The position numbers were made by a program, and so were the translations under genes. The notes beneath the pieces were generated by a model. It was not told where the DNA came from, did no database searches, and saw only the letters and a program-made list of their open reading frames with translations. Source: a virus. From it: DNA of 30,978 nt. Below are positions 8,030 to 15,468 of this stretch, in pieces (the stretch's first letter is position 1; each line of letters starts with the position of its first letter). The stretch covers positions 1-30,978 of IMG/VR virus record IMGVR_UViG_3300043464_002452; one strand, written 5' to 3'.

Positions 8030-9904
8030 ATGAATACCCTAAAAGAAATCAAACGGGTTACTCCCGTAGTTATTAAAGATTCAGCAGAAGGAAGTGATAC
8101 TCCTTCTCAAGAAGAAATCTACACTCTGACTCGAAAAGCCACTTTTCGAGGTGACTTAAAGCCTTCTGAAGGTGGTGTACCAGTCAAAAATTCCGACCCT
8201 GATCCCACTCCAGTCCCAGTCTTTGATCCCAAAATGATTCAAGAGATTGTACAAAACACCGTAGCAGAAACCGTAGCTTCGGTAAAACAAGCGATGGAAT
8301 TGGAAAAACAATCTGCATTAGAATCCCAAAAGCAACAGTTTGAAACTACGAAAGCTACCCTAGAAGCTTCTCTCAATTCTGCCACGGAAGCTATCCAAGA
8401 ATCCCACAAAAAAATCGCTCAACTAGAAACTAAAGTCACTGAATCGGAAAAGACGATTAATAACTTTGCTGACTTAGGAAAGCTTTACGGTTCTCAAACA
8501 CCCGAAAAAATGCAGTTGCCTAACTTTAATAAAACCGTCGCTCATGATGCTGATAAAATTACAGGTGCGCTTGACGAAACCTTTGATTTGATTGAAGACA
8601 TTCAGAAAAATTCTGGTGTAATCTATTCGGCTCCTGTAATGGGCGGTAATCAGACAGTAAACCTGTACGATAAAGTACGATTAGATCGCCATGTTAAAAA
8701 TAACCGGCAACAGATTGTCAACTCTTTAGATGATTGGGGTCGCAAACAAGGCTGGTTCAGAGGGACTCGTTCGGCTCCTGTAATGGGCGGTCAAGTTTCA
8801 AAAAATGCCCCAACGACTGCGGCGGATTTGCCTCCGTTTTTTCTTGACACTTTGTCAGCAATTCTCCGTACAACTCAAATCCCTGGGTTTGCCTTTTGGC
8901 AGATTCCTAATTACGCATTAGACTTTACGGCTCGTAATGGAACTGTTATCCGAATTCCTCGATTAAATTACCTAACAAGTTCCCCGTCGGTAAGCGATTA
9001 TCAACTATCAGGAAAGGGTGAGTATGCTGATCTGACTTCTGAATCAGATAATAATAGTGCGTCTAGCGTATCGGCAGAAATCTTTGAATATGGGCGCGGT
9101 AAAGTAGGTGCTTCTACTGCAATCCGACCTGTTTCTATCCCAACTTTCACTGAATATTTTAGTGCGATGGGAATGATTGATTGGATGCAGAATACGCTGT
9201 ATTACGACTATGCAAGTTTTGATAATACCATGATCAAAACGATGCTTGATAGCACGTCACTGCATTTGTATAACAAAAAAGGCAGTCTTGTTACTTCTCC
9301 TACTGGATTATCAGCAACAGGAGATGATGGAACTTTTACCAAAGGATTCTTGCGGCGATTATATCAATACGCCCACGATAACAAGTTCCAGATGTATCCC
9401 GACCAGACGTATTTGCTATTCTTAAATTCGACTCAAATTCTGCAATTAAAAGAGAGTTATAATGACGATTGGCAAGCAAATACGACTCGCGATCTTGACG
9501 CTTTACTAAATATTCTCAATCCGTCTTATATTCCCCCTGGGGATACTGGAAGGGTTAGCTCGTATTTAGGGTTGGTAGAAAAATTCCATATTTTTGAAAC
9601 TGGCAATAGTGTCGGTGTCGGAGCGGCTGGTCAACCCGGTGTTCAAAGTGAAACATTGGGCGGTTCTTTAGGTGCTAGAACTACCCGTACTGGTTATTTA
9701 ATTGGAGCCGGTGCGTTAGGTGTTGGTGTAGGGATGCCGTTTCAAATCACTTTTGATAATGTCACTCAATTTGATCGTCGGATTCGCGCAACTTGGTTAG
9801 CGTGGCTCGGCTACAAAACTCTTGATGTAGATCCTATTGGGACTGGTGAAGCTTCTCAACAATTGCGAGTAGCTGAATTACGCACCCTAGATGTAGCTGT
9901 ATAA
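8030..9904 (+). CDS. Major capsid protein with N-terminal scaffold-like region
   Basis: Start chosen at ATG 8030 (MNTLKEIKRVTPVV), since the upstream TTG at 7961 would overlap the protease and adds an unlikely leader. The product is 624 residues. Residues 55-160 are a Gln/Glu/Lys-rich coiled coil (VKQAMELEKQSALESQKQQF), like the delta/scaffold domain of HK97-type capsid proteins. It is followed by a long folded part with aromatic, Asn-rich beta segments (residues about 265-624). The segment SAPVMGG occurs twice (residues about 200 and 248), encoded by an identical 22-base repeat (8626-8647 and 8770-8791, 48 codons apart). One of these could be a protease cleavage region. Its size and its place after the protease support the call. 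Confidence 0.75.
   Translation: MNTLKEIKRVTPVVIKDSAEGSDTPSQEEIYTLTRKATFRGDLKPSEGGVPVKNSDPDPTPVPVFDPKMIQEIVQNTVAETVASVKQAMELEKQSALESQKQQFETTKATLEASLNSATEAIQESHKKIAQLETKVTESEKTINNFADLGKLYGSQTPEKMQLPNFNKTVAHDADKITGALDETFDLIEDIQKNSGVIYSAPVMGGNQTVNLYDKVRLDRHVKNNRQQIVNSLDDWGRKQGWFRGTRSAPVMGGQVSKNAPTTAADLPPFFLDTLSAILRTTQIPGFAFWQIPNYALDFTARNGTVIRIPRLNYLTSSPSVSDYQLSGKGEYADLTSESDNNSASSVSAEIFEYGRGKVGASTAIRPVSIPTFTEYFSAMGMIDWMQNTLYYDYASFDNTMIKTMLDSTSLHLYNKKGSLVTSPTGLSATGDDGTFTKGFLRRLYQYAHDNKFQMYPDQTYLLFLNSTQILQLKESYNDDWQANTTRDLDALLNILNPSYIPPGDTGRVSSYLGLVEKFHIFETGNSVGVGAAGQPGVQSETLGGSLGARTTRTGYLIGAGALGVGVGMPFQITFDNVTQFDRRIRATWLAWLGYKTLDVDPIGTGEASQQLRVAELRTLDVAV
8626..8791 (+). repeat. 22-base direct repeat inside the capsid gene
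   Basis: The identical sequence TTCGGCTCCTGTAATGGGCG plus GT occurs at 8626-8647 and 8770-8791, exactly 144 bases (48 codons) apart and in the same frame, encoding SAPVMGG both times. The match is exact at nucleotide level while the flanks differ. Confidence 0.8.
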
Positions 9905-9924
9905 ACCCTATCTTTCTAACAATT

Positions 9925-10152
9925 ATGGCAAGCAAAGAAACCACCATAGAAGAAACTCCATCTATCGCAACAAGTGGAACTAAAAATCTTCCCCTGACAA
10001 ATGGAACCAATGAGGTCACTTATAACAATCTGAAAGCATTGGGCTATCCAGTCTGCAATCGGTGTAAAGGTCAACTCAGAACTGATCTCGATCATCGTCC
10101 ATTTTGTCCAGTTAACGACACCAGTTGTCCTCTATTGAGCAAAATTTCCTAA
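9925..10152 (+). CDS. Small Cys-pair (zinc-ribbon-like) protein
   Basis: A 75-residue protein with a disordered Thr/Ser-rich first half and a second half containing CNRC and then FCPVNDTSC (C-x2-C...C-x6-C), compatible with a small zinc-binding knuckle. It starts 20 bases after the capsid stop codon, and its stop shares one base with the next start (10152). Many phages place a small head-decoration or connector gene here; no family can be named. Confidence 0.6.
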   Translation: MASKETTIEETPSIATSGTKNLPLTNGTNEVTYNNLKALGYPVCNRCKGQLRTDLDHRPFCPVNDTSCPLLSKIS

Positions 10153-10823
10153 TGATTTTTAGCATCGATGACCTCTCTATTTTCGCACCATCAGTATCTT
10201 TACCAGAAGATGCCGTCACTGGTGCGATTTACTTTGTCCAGTCAATTATCGAAGGCGATAGAGGAGCGGATCGACCTTTAGAGATTACGCGCCACCGGGA
10301 AAAGCTAAGAGTTAATCTAAAATTCCAAAATTTTAGATTAACTTATGTCAGTATAAATACTCCAATTATCAGCAATCCTGCACCAATAATTAAAGCTAGA
10401 CTAGGCAATATTACCGATGGATTTAATCGGGCTATCGCTCCCGATAGTTGGCAAATTTTAGGTTCTAACGACTACATAATCGATATAGACGGGCAAATTC
10501 ACCTATCTACTGCGATTGGTAGATCGTGGGGGTATGGCGGCTATCGTGGCTACAGTCGGGAACCATATCCTGAGTTTTCTGAGGCTGATGTAGAGTATTC
10601 CAGTGGCATTGATTTTACCCAAGATACCCGACAAACAAAAGAGATAAAAGCGGCTTTTGGCCGTATTTTAGATTGGGTATGTAATACTGGTTCTTTTAAG
10701 GGTGTTTCCTCGGTTGAATTGCCTTTTGAAGAGGCAAAAATCAATTATGGGACTGGTCAACTTGGTACAATTCCTGATGATTTGTTAATGATATTTAAAA
10801 AGTATCGCCCAACAAGATTATGA
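10152..10823 (+). CDS. Probable head-tail connector/neck protein
   Basis: Start taken at ATG 10152, overlapping the previous stop by one base (TAATG), rather than upstream at 10125. The 223-residue product begins with the acidic segment IFSIDDLSIFAPSVSLPEDA, which resembles the start of phage gp6-like/connector proteins. It has beta-rich central sequence and a Gly/Tyr loop (WGYGGYRGYSREPYPEFSEA). Its location after the capsid gene is where head-tail adaptors normally lie. The assignment is mainly positional. Its stop overlaps the RusA-like start (ATGA). Confidence 0.45.
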   Translation: MIFSIDDLSIFAPSVSLPEDAVTGAIYFVQSIIEGDRGADRPLEITRHREKLRVNLKFQNFRLTYVSINTPIISNPAPIIKARLGNITDGFNRAIAPDSWQILGSNDYIIDIDGQIHLSTAIGRSWGYGGYRGYSREPYPEFSEADVEYSSGIDFTQDTRQTKEIKAAFGRILDWVCNTGSFKGVSSVELPFEEAKINYGTGQLGTIPDDLLMIFKKYRPTRL

Positions 10824-11230
10824 GAGCAATTTTTATCTGTCCACTTCCCCCGACTCTTAATGATCAAATAAGATTAGCTCGTGCAAATAAATTTAAAAGC
10901 GCAACTACTAAAAAAGAATGGGATTTTAATATACAAAAACTTATTATAGAACAAAAAATTCCATGTTTTCCTGACAAAGTATGGATGCTTTACGAATGGC
11001 GAATTAAAAACTTTGGACGTGACCCTGATAATGTTTGTGGTAGCGCAAAATACGTTAATGACGGACTGAAAAAAGCGGGGGTTATTGTCAATGATAATTT
11101 AAAATATATCTATGGATACGATTCAATATTCACAAAATGGACGAAAGACGAATTAAAGTTAACAATTAGTAATAAACCAATTCTAAACAAAATTTTTATA
11201 GAGGATGATAATAGCAATGCTATATCTTAA
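10820..11230 (+). CDS. RusA-like Holliday junction resolvase
   Basis: A 136-residue protein with the RusA signature: an N-terminal P-x-x-LN (PLPPTLNDQIR), the acidic metal-binding motif RDPDN (Asp68, Asp70), then YVNDGLKKAGVIVNDN, giving Asp81 and Asp92. In RusA the equivalent Asp residues bind Mg2+ for symmetric cleavage of four-way junctions; a Lys (Lys77) lies between them. In phages these enzymes clear branches before packaging or assist recombination. It overlaps the previous gene by 4 bases and the next by 14, and is unusual in lying within the structural gene block. Confidence 0.8.
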   Translation: MRAIFICPLPPTLNDQIRLARANKFKSATTKKEWDFNIQKLIIEQKIPCFPDKVWMLYEWRIKNFGRDPDNVCGSAKYVNDGLKKAGVIVNDNLKYIYGYDSIFTKWTKDELKLTISNKPILNKIFIEDDNSNAIS

Positions 11231-11378
11231 ACTAGACCCGTCTATTGTCTGTGTTTTGATTGTTTTCGCCTGCTTGATTCATTCTTTCTTTACTCCTGAA
11301 ACTACTGACACCTACGGCAATGTTATCGTAGCAATTGTTTCAGGATACCTCGGCTACTTAAAAGGTTCCGATACTTAA
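11217..11378 (+). CDS. Small membrane protein, possible holin
   Basis: A 53-residue ORF from ATG 11217, overlapping the end of the RusA-like gene by 14 bases, with GAGGA upstream as ribosome site. It contains two hydrophobic stretches: SIVCVLIVFACLIHSFF, and NVIVAIVSGYLGYLKG at the C-terminus, separated by a polar TPETTDT turn. This is a small two-segment hairpin as in some short phage holins, but the endolysin is 9 kb away, so the role is unsure. It ends convergently with the minus-strand gene, overlapping by 4 bases. Confidence 0.5.
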   Translation: MLYLKLDPSIVCVLIVFACLIHSFFTPETTDTYGNVIVAIVSGYLGYLKGSDT

Positions 11379-11809
11379 CTACCTTGATCAAATCTTGCAT
11401 AAAGTTTAATTCTCCGTCCTAGTTTTGCGGCAATTCCTAGCTGCTGGCTTGTCGGAGACTCAAACACATTTAACTGTCTGACAAGACCGATTCTGCCATT
11501 AATCGTTACCTGTAATTCTCCTGTACTCATGATCGGGAACGGGTAATCTTTAGGCTTTACCAATCTTCCCTCAAAATATTCACAATCGAGATAACTACCT
11601 TCTTGTACTTCTGCCACAGGCGGTTTTGACTGTTGCAACCAACAAGCAATTACTACAGACTCTATAGAAGATGCTCGCATAACTGGATTACCAACGGCAT
11701 CAGTAGTCATGGTAGAGCCTGTAGCCACAGAAAAGGATAGAGAAGCATTAGCCTTAATTGTGGGATTTTCTAGAAACTTTCCCGCAACTCCAATAGCACT
11801 GTCGAACAT
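11375..11809 (-). CDS. Hypothetical protein, possible head/tail component
   Basis: The start is set at the ATG complementary to 11807-11809 (MFDSAIGVAGKF). A TTG further upstream would put the leader over a promoter-like stretch on the minus strand (TTGTCA, 17 bases, TAAGAT). The 144-residue product is beta-rich (ASLSFSVATGSTMTTDAVG, then ELQVTINGRIGLVRQLNVF) with a short basic end. It is isolated in orientation between plus-strand genes. A tail-completion or neck role is possible from composition, but no family is recognised. Confidence 0.5.
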   Translation of the reverse strand: MFDSAIGVAGKFLENPTIKANASLSFSVATGSTMTTDAVGNPVMRASSIESVVIACWLQQSKPPVAEVQEGSYLDCEYFEGRLVKPKDYPFPIMSTGELQVTINGRIGLVRQLNVFESPTSQQLGIAAKLGRRIKLYARFDQGS

Positions 11810-11854
11810 TTGTATTAATATAAATTTTTCTAATCTTAGTGTATCAAAATTATC

Positions 11855-11883
11855 TTGACAATTCAATCAAGAAGCCATATAGT
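11855..11883 (+). promoter_or_regulatory. Sigma70-type promoter of the accessory cluster
   Basis: TTGACA (11855-11860), a 17-base spacer and TATAGT (11878-11883), about 30 bases before ATG 11915. It shares the string CTTGACAATTC with the promoters at 2700 and 24291, and it overlaps a weaker divergent minus-strand candidate for the 11809 gene. Confidence 0.6.
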
Positions 11884-11914
11884 TTAGCTATAGTAAATTT
11901 ACAGAGGCTACATT

Positions 11915-12175
11915 ATGAGAAACAATTTATCAGAGCCTGAAAACTGGTTAGATAATCTTTCTGGATTAATTTCTGATCAGGAAACTTTTAAAAAAGCATT
12001 AGAATATAGGCGTGTTTTTTGTCAGAATGTATCCTCAGAAACTATCTTTCATTCCCTAACAGATGATTTAAGCGATCTTGATCCTTGGACAAGAGACTTA
12101 GTGGGGGTTGTCGATTTAGGATCAAAAGACCCAAAAGAATCGTATATTGATTATTTAGTGGAGAAGTATCGGTGA
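11915..12175 (+). CDS. Small acidic protein, possible antitoxin-like partner of the PIN remnant
   Basis: An 86-residue acidic protein (WLDNLSGLISDQETFKKALE, ending ESYIDYLVEKYR) with no recognised domain. Its stop codon overlaps the GTG start of the following PIN-domain remnant (GTGA), the arrangement usual for antitoxin-toxin pairs. The inference that it derives from an antitoxin rests on this coupling alone. It has its own promoter (11855-11883) and an AGAGG ribosome site. Confidence 0.55.
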   Translation: MRNNLSEPENWLDNLSGLISDQETFKKALEYRRVFCQNVSSETIFHSLTDDLSDLDPWTRDLVGVVDLGSKDPKESYIDYLVEKYR

Positions 12176-12306
12176 AACGAGTCTTATTCAATAGTGATGT
12201 ATTGCTAGATGTTTTGGGTAAGCGTGAACCACATTTTCAAGCATCTGCACAAGCATTAAATACAGTTAAGATAGGTAAAACTCAAGTAGAAAAAGATATT
12301 AATTGA
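12172..12306 (+). pseudogene. Truncated PIN-domain (VapC-like) toxin remnant
   Basis: Starting at GTG 12172, this 44-residue frame reads VKRVLFNSDVLLDVLGKREP then HFQASAQALNTVKIGK. This closely follows the first strand and helices of PIN-domain RNases (pattern 'vLfDtdVlLDlllkRepf...aa.ll'). Full-length proteins have about 130-150 residues; here the frame ends after 44. In addition, the first catalytic Asp of the motif (FDTD) is Asn (FNSD). It is therefore probably a decayed, inactive toxin gene left from a toxin-antitoxin pair. Confidence 0.6.
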
Positions 12307-12326
12307 TAATTGAAAAGAGCTAAAAC

Positions 12327-12530
12327 ATGAGTATCAAACAATTTCAAATAGAGTTTAGTGGGGAAAGCTCAGAACATCTCGAAGAAATATCTCAGCAGTT
12401 GAATTTATCGGGGGCTGAAATTATTCGCAAAGGATTAAAATTGATGGCTTTATACGCTAAATCTCAGGCAGAAAAAGATACTCGGTTAATACTTGAAAAA
12501 AATGGCGATCAAAAAGAGATAATCATCTAA
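12327..12530 (+). CDS. Ribbon-helix-helix-like small protein
   Basis: A 67-residue protein with a beta strand (KQFQIEFSGES) followed by two helices (HLEEISQQLNLSGAEIIRKG and LKLMALYAKSQAE) and a short C-terminal strand. This is the layout of CopG/Arc-type DNA-binding proteins that are common in cyanobacteria as antitoxins or repressors. It lies just downstream of the PIN remnant, but the intervening deletion makes its partnership unclear. GAAAAGAG upstream serves as ribosome site. Confidence 0.5.
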   Translation: MSIKQFQIEFSGESSEHLEEISQQLNLSGAEIIRKGLKLMALYAKSQAEKDTRLILEKNGDQKEIII

Positions 12531-12545
12531 AAGAGGTGTTATGGT

Positions 12546-12824
12546 ATGGATGCGAATCTAATAAAAAACCTTAAAAAAGACTTAATAGAATTAAGAAGTC
12601 AAATTTGGGATAAAATGTCGGATGCTCAAAAAGAACAATATTATCAAGATGAAGCTAACAATGCTATCAGCGTTGAAAACATTATTTCTTTTGTACATGA
12701 ATACTCTGATAGAATAAAAAAAGAAATTGATAATCCTAATTTTCAGAATTTATTTGACAGAAGATTAGAGATGAAAATCACTTGTTTTGACAATTTTTGG
12801 GAGGAATTAGACAATGGAAGATAA
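12546..12824 (+). CDS. Hypothetical protein
   Basis: A 92-residue, charged, mostly helical protein (LIKNLKKDLIELRSQIWDKM, SVENIISFVHEYSDRIKKE, ending FWEELDNGR). AAGAGG 5-10 bases upstream supports ATG 12546 over the out-of-frame ATG at 12541. The end overlaps the next gene by 11 bases. Not recognised. Confidence 0.55.
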   Translation: MDANLIKNLKKDLIELRSQIWDKMSDAQKEQYYQDEANNAISVENIISFVHEYSDRIKKEIDNPNFQNLFDRRLEMKITCFDNFWEELDNGR

Positions 12825-13008
12825 ATTCACGCTAGAAGATTACATCTATGTTCCCATTGAACCAGAAATAGCAAGAAAGCTACTCAAGCATCACGAAAAA
12901 GACTGGAAACCTTCCGACGAATTTAACAGCTTTTATTGTTGCTTAAAACAAACATTGAAAGACTTTGACAATAGATTTGAACCTCAAAAAGAAGAGTCTG
13001 AATTTTAA
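12814..13008 (+). CDS. Hypothetical protein
   Basis: A 64-residue acidic protein (FTLEDYIYVPIEPEIARKLL, then HHEKDWKPSDEFNSFYCC), overlapping the preceding gene and preceded by a strong GGGAGGA ribosome site within it. No family is recognised. It lies directly upstream of nblA with 13 bases between them, so it is probably co-transcribed with it. Confidence 0.55.
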   Translation: MEDKFTLEDYIYVPIEPEIARKLLKHHEKDWKPSDEFNSFYCCLKQTLKDFDNRFEPQKEESEF

Positions 13009-13021
13009 CTTAGGAGTAATC

Positions 13022-13225
13022 ATGTCTCAACCTATCGAACTTTCTTTAGAACAGCAGTTCAATATTCGTTCTTTTCAGTCTCAGGTAGAAAAAATGAGCC
13101 AAGAGCAAGCGCAGGATTTCCTGATCAAGCTTTACGAACAAATGATGGTCAGAGAAAATATGTACAAAGCTTTTCTTAAGCATCGATGGGGATTAGATGA
13201 TAATCCCTTTCCAAAACCAGAATAA
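13022..13225 (+). CDS. nblA: Phycobilisome degradation protein NblA
   Basis: The start is ATG 13022, with TAGGAGT upstream. The 67-residue size and the sequence IELSLEQQFNIRSFQSQV, MSQEQAQDFLIKLYEQMM, VRENMYKAFLKHRWGL follow the NblA family along its whole length (LS-EQQF...MS-EQAQ-L--LY-Q-M-REN-YK-LL---WG). NblA is the small adaptor that binds phycobiliproteins and delivers them to Clp protease, dismantling the light-harvesting antenna. Phage copies are known in cyanophages such as Ma-LMM01 and PaV-LD. Here it would act on the host antenna during infection, so the host must contain phycobilisomes. The sequence shows no truncation. Confidence 0.93.
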   Translation: MSQPIELSLEQQFNIRSFQSQVEKMSQEQAQDFLIKLYEQMMVRENMYKAFLKHRWGLDDNPFPKPE

Positions 13226-13280
13226 TACTACAGTGCCAGTTATCGGTTATCGGATCAATGTACACTAACCCAAAAAACCA

Positions 13281-13562
13281 ATGAGAACCATCTGGAAGTA
13301 CCGGGCCCGCGCTCGTTGTTGCGAGATTGAAATGCCTTTAAACGCAGAGATATTATGCGTTCAGTTGCAGAATAATATTCCTACACTTTGGGCATTAGTA
13401 GAAACAGAAGAACCTAAGAGAATTTTTGATATTTTGACTTACTATACTGGTGACGATACTGATGACGCTTTGGTAGATAAAAAAGGACAATACATTGGAA
13501 CTTATCAACTAGCTGGATTGGTACATCATGTATTTGTTAGACCTCATCCTGTATCTCCTTAG
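13281..13562 (+). CDS. DUF7352-like small protein
   Basis: A 93-residue protein reading IWKYRARARCCEIEMPLNAE, then ILCVQLQNNIPTLWALVET and a C-terminal YIGTYQLAGLVHHVFV. The spacing of W-K-Y, the MP-x-x-A-x-IL-x-VQ motif and the closing Y-IGT...HVF match a small family often annotated DUF7352, found in phages and bacteria; its function is unknown. It is preceded by a short CAGTTATCGGTTATC repeat (13238-13252), like those in the 28-30 kb region. Confidence 0.6.
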   Translation: MRTIWKYRARARCCEIEMPLNAEILCVQLQNNIPTLWALVETEEPKRIFDILTYYTGDDTDDALVDKKGQYIGTYQLAGLVHHVFVRPHPVSP

Positions 13563-13648
13563 ATAGACCTTTCGTACATTTGTTAAAGTTTCTGATCGCA
13601 TCCCTAATATTTGCCTTTCGTAAAAAATTCTCAAATAAAGAAGGACTT

Positions 13649-13798
13649 ATGACTATTGCAGAAATTGACAAAAGAATATTGATTCTTTTTCAAAAAGTAA
13701 GAGAATTGCTTGCCAATGAAAAAGAATCAATCAAAAAAACATTAGCAGAAATAAAATTTCTTGAACGAAGTAGAGGTAAAATCAATTATGACTCTTGA
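13649..13798 (+). CDS. Small coiled-coil hypothetical protein
   Basis: The start is chosen at ATG 13649, with AAGGA 4-8 bases upstream, instead of an upstream non-ATG start. The 49-residue helical product (MTIAEIDKRILILFQKVREL, NEKESIKKTLAEIKFLE) looks like a short coiled coil. It overlaps the following small gene by 11 bases. Unknown function; the pair precedes thyA. Confidence 0.5.
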   Translation: MTIAEIDKRILILFQKVRELLANEKESIKKTLAEIKFLERSRGKINYDS

Positions 13799-13931
13799 AG
13801 AAATCAACGCAAAACTGGACTTGCTTCTAGAAGAAATAGAAAACTGGAAACCTAAATCTGATTTATATCTTAAAGAAATAAAAGCCTGGAAGCAACCCAA
13901 TATTAAAGAAAAAGGAAAAGCCAATGTTTAA
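13788..13931 (+). CDS. Small charged helical hypothetical protein
   Basis: A 47-residue ORF (MTLEEINAKLDLLLEEIENW, ending KEKGKANV) starting inside the previous gene and overlapping the thyA start by 8 bases, with AGAGGT upstream as ribosome site. The nested overlaps on both sides suggest translational coupling into thyA. The start MTLEEINAKLD resembles MTIAEIDKRI of its neighbour, so the two may be related. Confidence 0.5.
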   Translation: MTLEEINAKLDLLLEEIENWKPKSDLYLKEIKAWKQPNIKEKGKANV

Positions 13932-15468
13932 TGCAATCTACAAGCCCAATCAGTTGATTTTAGGCAGTGGCTATATTGCTATCTGTACAGGATGGACTCC
14001 TGCTAAGTCAGTAGCCGCAAAACTTGATCCTTCTGATTATGCTGTGATCGGGAACCTCTATAGCGCATCAAGGGGAATTAACTTTCTGGTTCGCAATTTG
14101 TTAGCTAATCCCCACGTTTGCGATCTTGTTGTAATGGATTCAACTCGTGAAGACAAAAATTCTGGTAGTGTTCAATGCTTGAAAGATTTCTTTGAGAATG
14201 GAGTTTATAAAGGAAAAAATGATGTAGGGAAAGAGTGTTGGGTAATTGATTCTTTAGTGAAAGGATACATTGATATAGATATTCCTTTAGAAGTTTTAAA
14301 TCAATTACGGTCTTCTGTTACTTTAAGAAATAATCTCACAACTTACGCAATTCTGATGTTGAGGCTATCAGTTTATGGTGCTAATAAACCGTGGGCAGAA
14401 CCGATGGTTTTTCCCTACAATGAACCCACATCAGAGGTAAAACCTGGTTCACGATATGGTCATCGGATTGAAGGTAAAACCATTGCTGAAACTTGGATAA
14501 AAATATTGCAAAGAATCAAAACTATTGGCACCATCAGACCTACTGGGTATGATGGTAAATGGCAAGAGTTAATCGACTTAATGGCAATTGTCACCGACGA
14601 ACCAGAAGACTTTTATTTCCCAGAACCTAATTACTTACCTTTAGATAGAAAATATCTAAAGAACTATATCCCACAAATACTTAGTGATGCTGATTATCGA
14701 GAAGGGGTTAAATATACCTATGGTCAAAGATTACGCTCTTGGTTTGGTCAGGATCAGATTAAAGCAGTTATCCGCAAATTAATCAAAGAAATCGACTCTG
14801 CCAGTGCAGTTATGTCCCTCTGGGATAGCGGGAGTGGAAACTATCAAATACTTGCCGAACATAACAGTTGGCGTGGACACGATTATCATACAATCGTGCG
14901 AGGAGAAAGAAAAAAAGGAGATTCAGATCATAATCACAGCGGATCTCCCTGTCTCAATCATATCTGGGTAAGAGTAGTAGATAATGAACTGTCTTTAACA
15001 GCTACCTTTAGAAGTAATGATATGTTTTCCGCTTGGCCAGCAAATGCAATGGGATTGCGTGCTTTACAGCGTCATATCAGAGATGAAATTGCTAGTCAAT
15101 CTGAGTACGATTTAACAATGGGCCCACTGATTACTATTAGTCAATCAGCCCATATTTACGATGACTGTTGGGAAACCGTAGAACAATTACTTGCTAATCA
15201 ATACCAATCAATTATTAGTCAAGAGTTTCGAGTCTACAGTGACCCTGCTGGTAACTTCTTAGTAGAAACAGATGGCAATAATATCACAGTCAGCCAGCTA
15301 ACTCCTAGTGGTGAATTTGTGGGAAAATGGGAAGGTAAGAATCCTTTGAAGCTAATCCGTCAAATAATTGCCGATTGTCCCAGTATTGAATCTTTTCATA
15401 TCGGCTACCTAGCTAGAGAAATTGAACGGGCATCTCAACTAAAAACAAATTACACTCAGGATAAATAA
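13924..15468 (+). CDS. thyA: Thymidylate synthase of MtrA-like/ThyA/DUF4346 architecture
   Basis: A three-part 514-residue protein. Residues 10-95 (YAVIGNLYSASRGINFLVRN, then LANPHVCDLVVMD) match an MtrA-like domain (methyltetrahydromethanopterin methyltransferase subunit A-related). Residues about 180-425 are thymidylate synthase: YGQRLRSW, the catalytic Cys343 in SPCLNH, Asp366 in RSND, Asn374 in PANAMG. Residues 438-514 match DUF4346 (DPAGNFLVETDG, then FHIGYLAREIERASQL, ending in YTQD). The same arrangement is known from archaeal and cyanobacterial proteins. It would make dTMP from dUMP; key residues are intact. In a phage it supplies thymidylate for replication together with the ribonucleotide reductase genes downstream. 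It ends directly against the next ATG. Confidence 0.85.
   Translation: MFNAIYKPNQLILGSGYIAICTGWTPAKSVAAKLDPSDYAVIGNLYSASRGINFLVRNLLANPHVCDLVVMDSTREDKNSGSVQCLKDFFENGVYKGKNDVGKECWVIDSLVKGYIDIDIPLEVLNQLRSSVTLRNNLTTYAILMLRLSVYGANKPWAEPMVFPYNEPTSEVKPGSRYGHRIEGKTIAETWIKILQRIKTIGTIRPTGYDGKWQELIDLMAIVTDEPEDFYFPEPNYLPLDRKYLKNYIPQILSDADYREGVKYTYGQRLRSWFGQDQIKAVIRKLIKEIDSASAVMSLWDSGSGNYQILAEHNSWRGHDYHTIVRGERKKGDSDHNHSGSPCLNHIWVRVVDNELSLTATFRSNDMFSAWPANAMGLRALQRHIRDEIASQSEYDLTMGPLITISQSAHIYDDCWETVEQLLANQYQSIISQEFRVYSDPAGNFLVETDGNNITVSQLTPSGEFVGKWEGKNPLKLIRQIIADCPSIESFHIGYLAREIERASQLKTNYTQDK

Noticed and set aside
13459-13465. CTGATGA as a second hammerhead core
   Set aside because: No GAAA partner or pairing stems nearby; it lies inside a coding gene.
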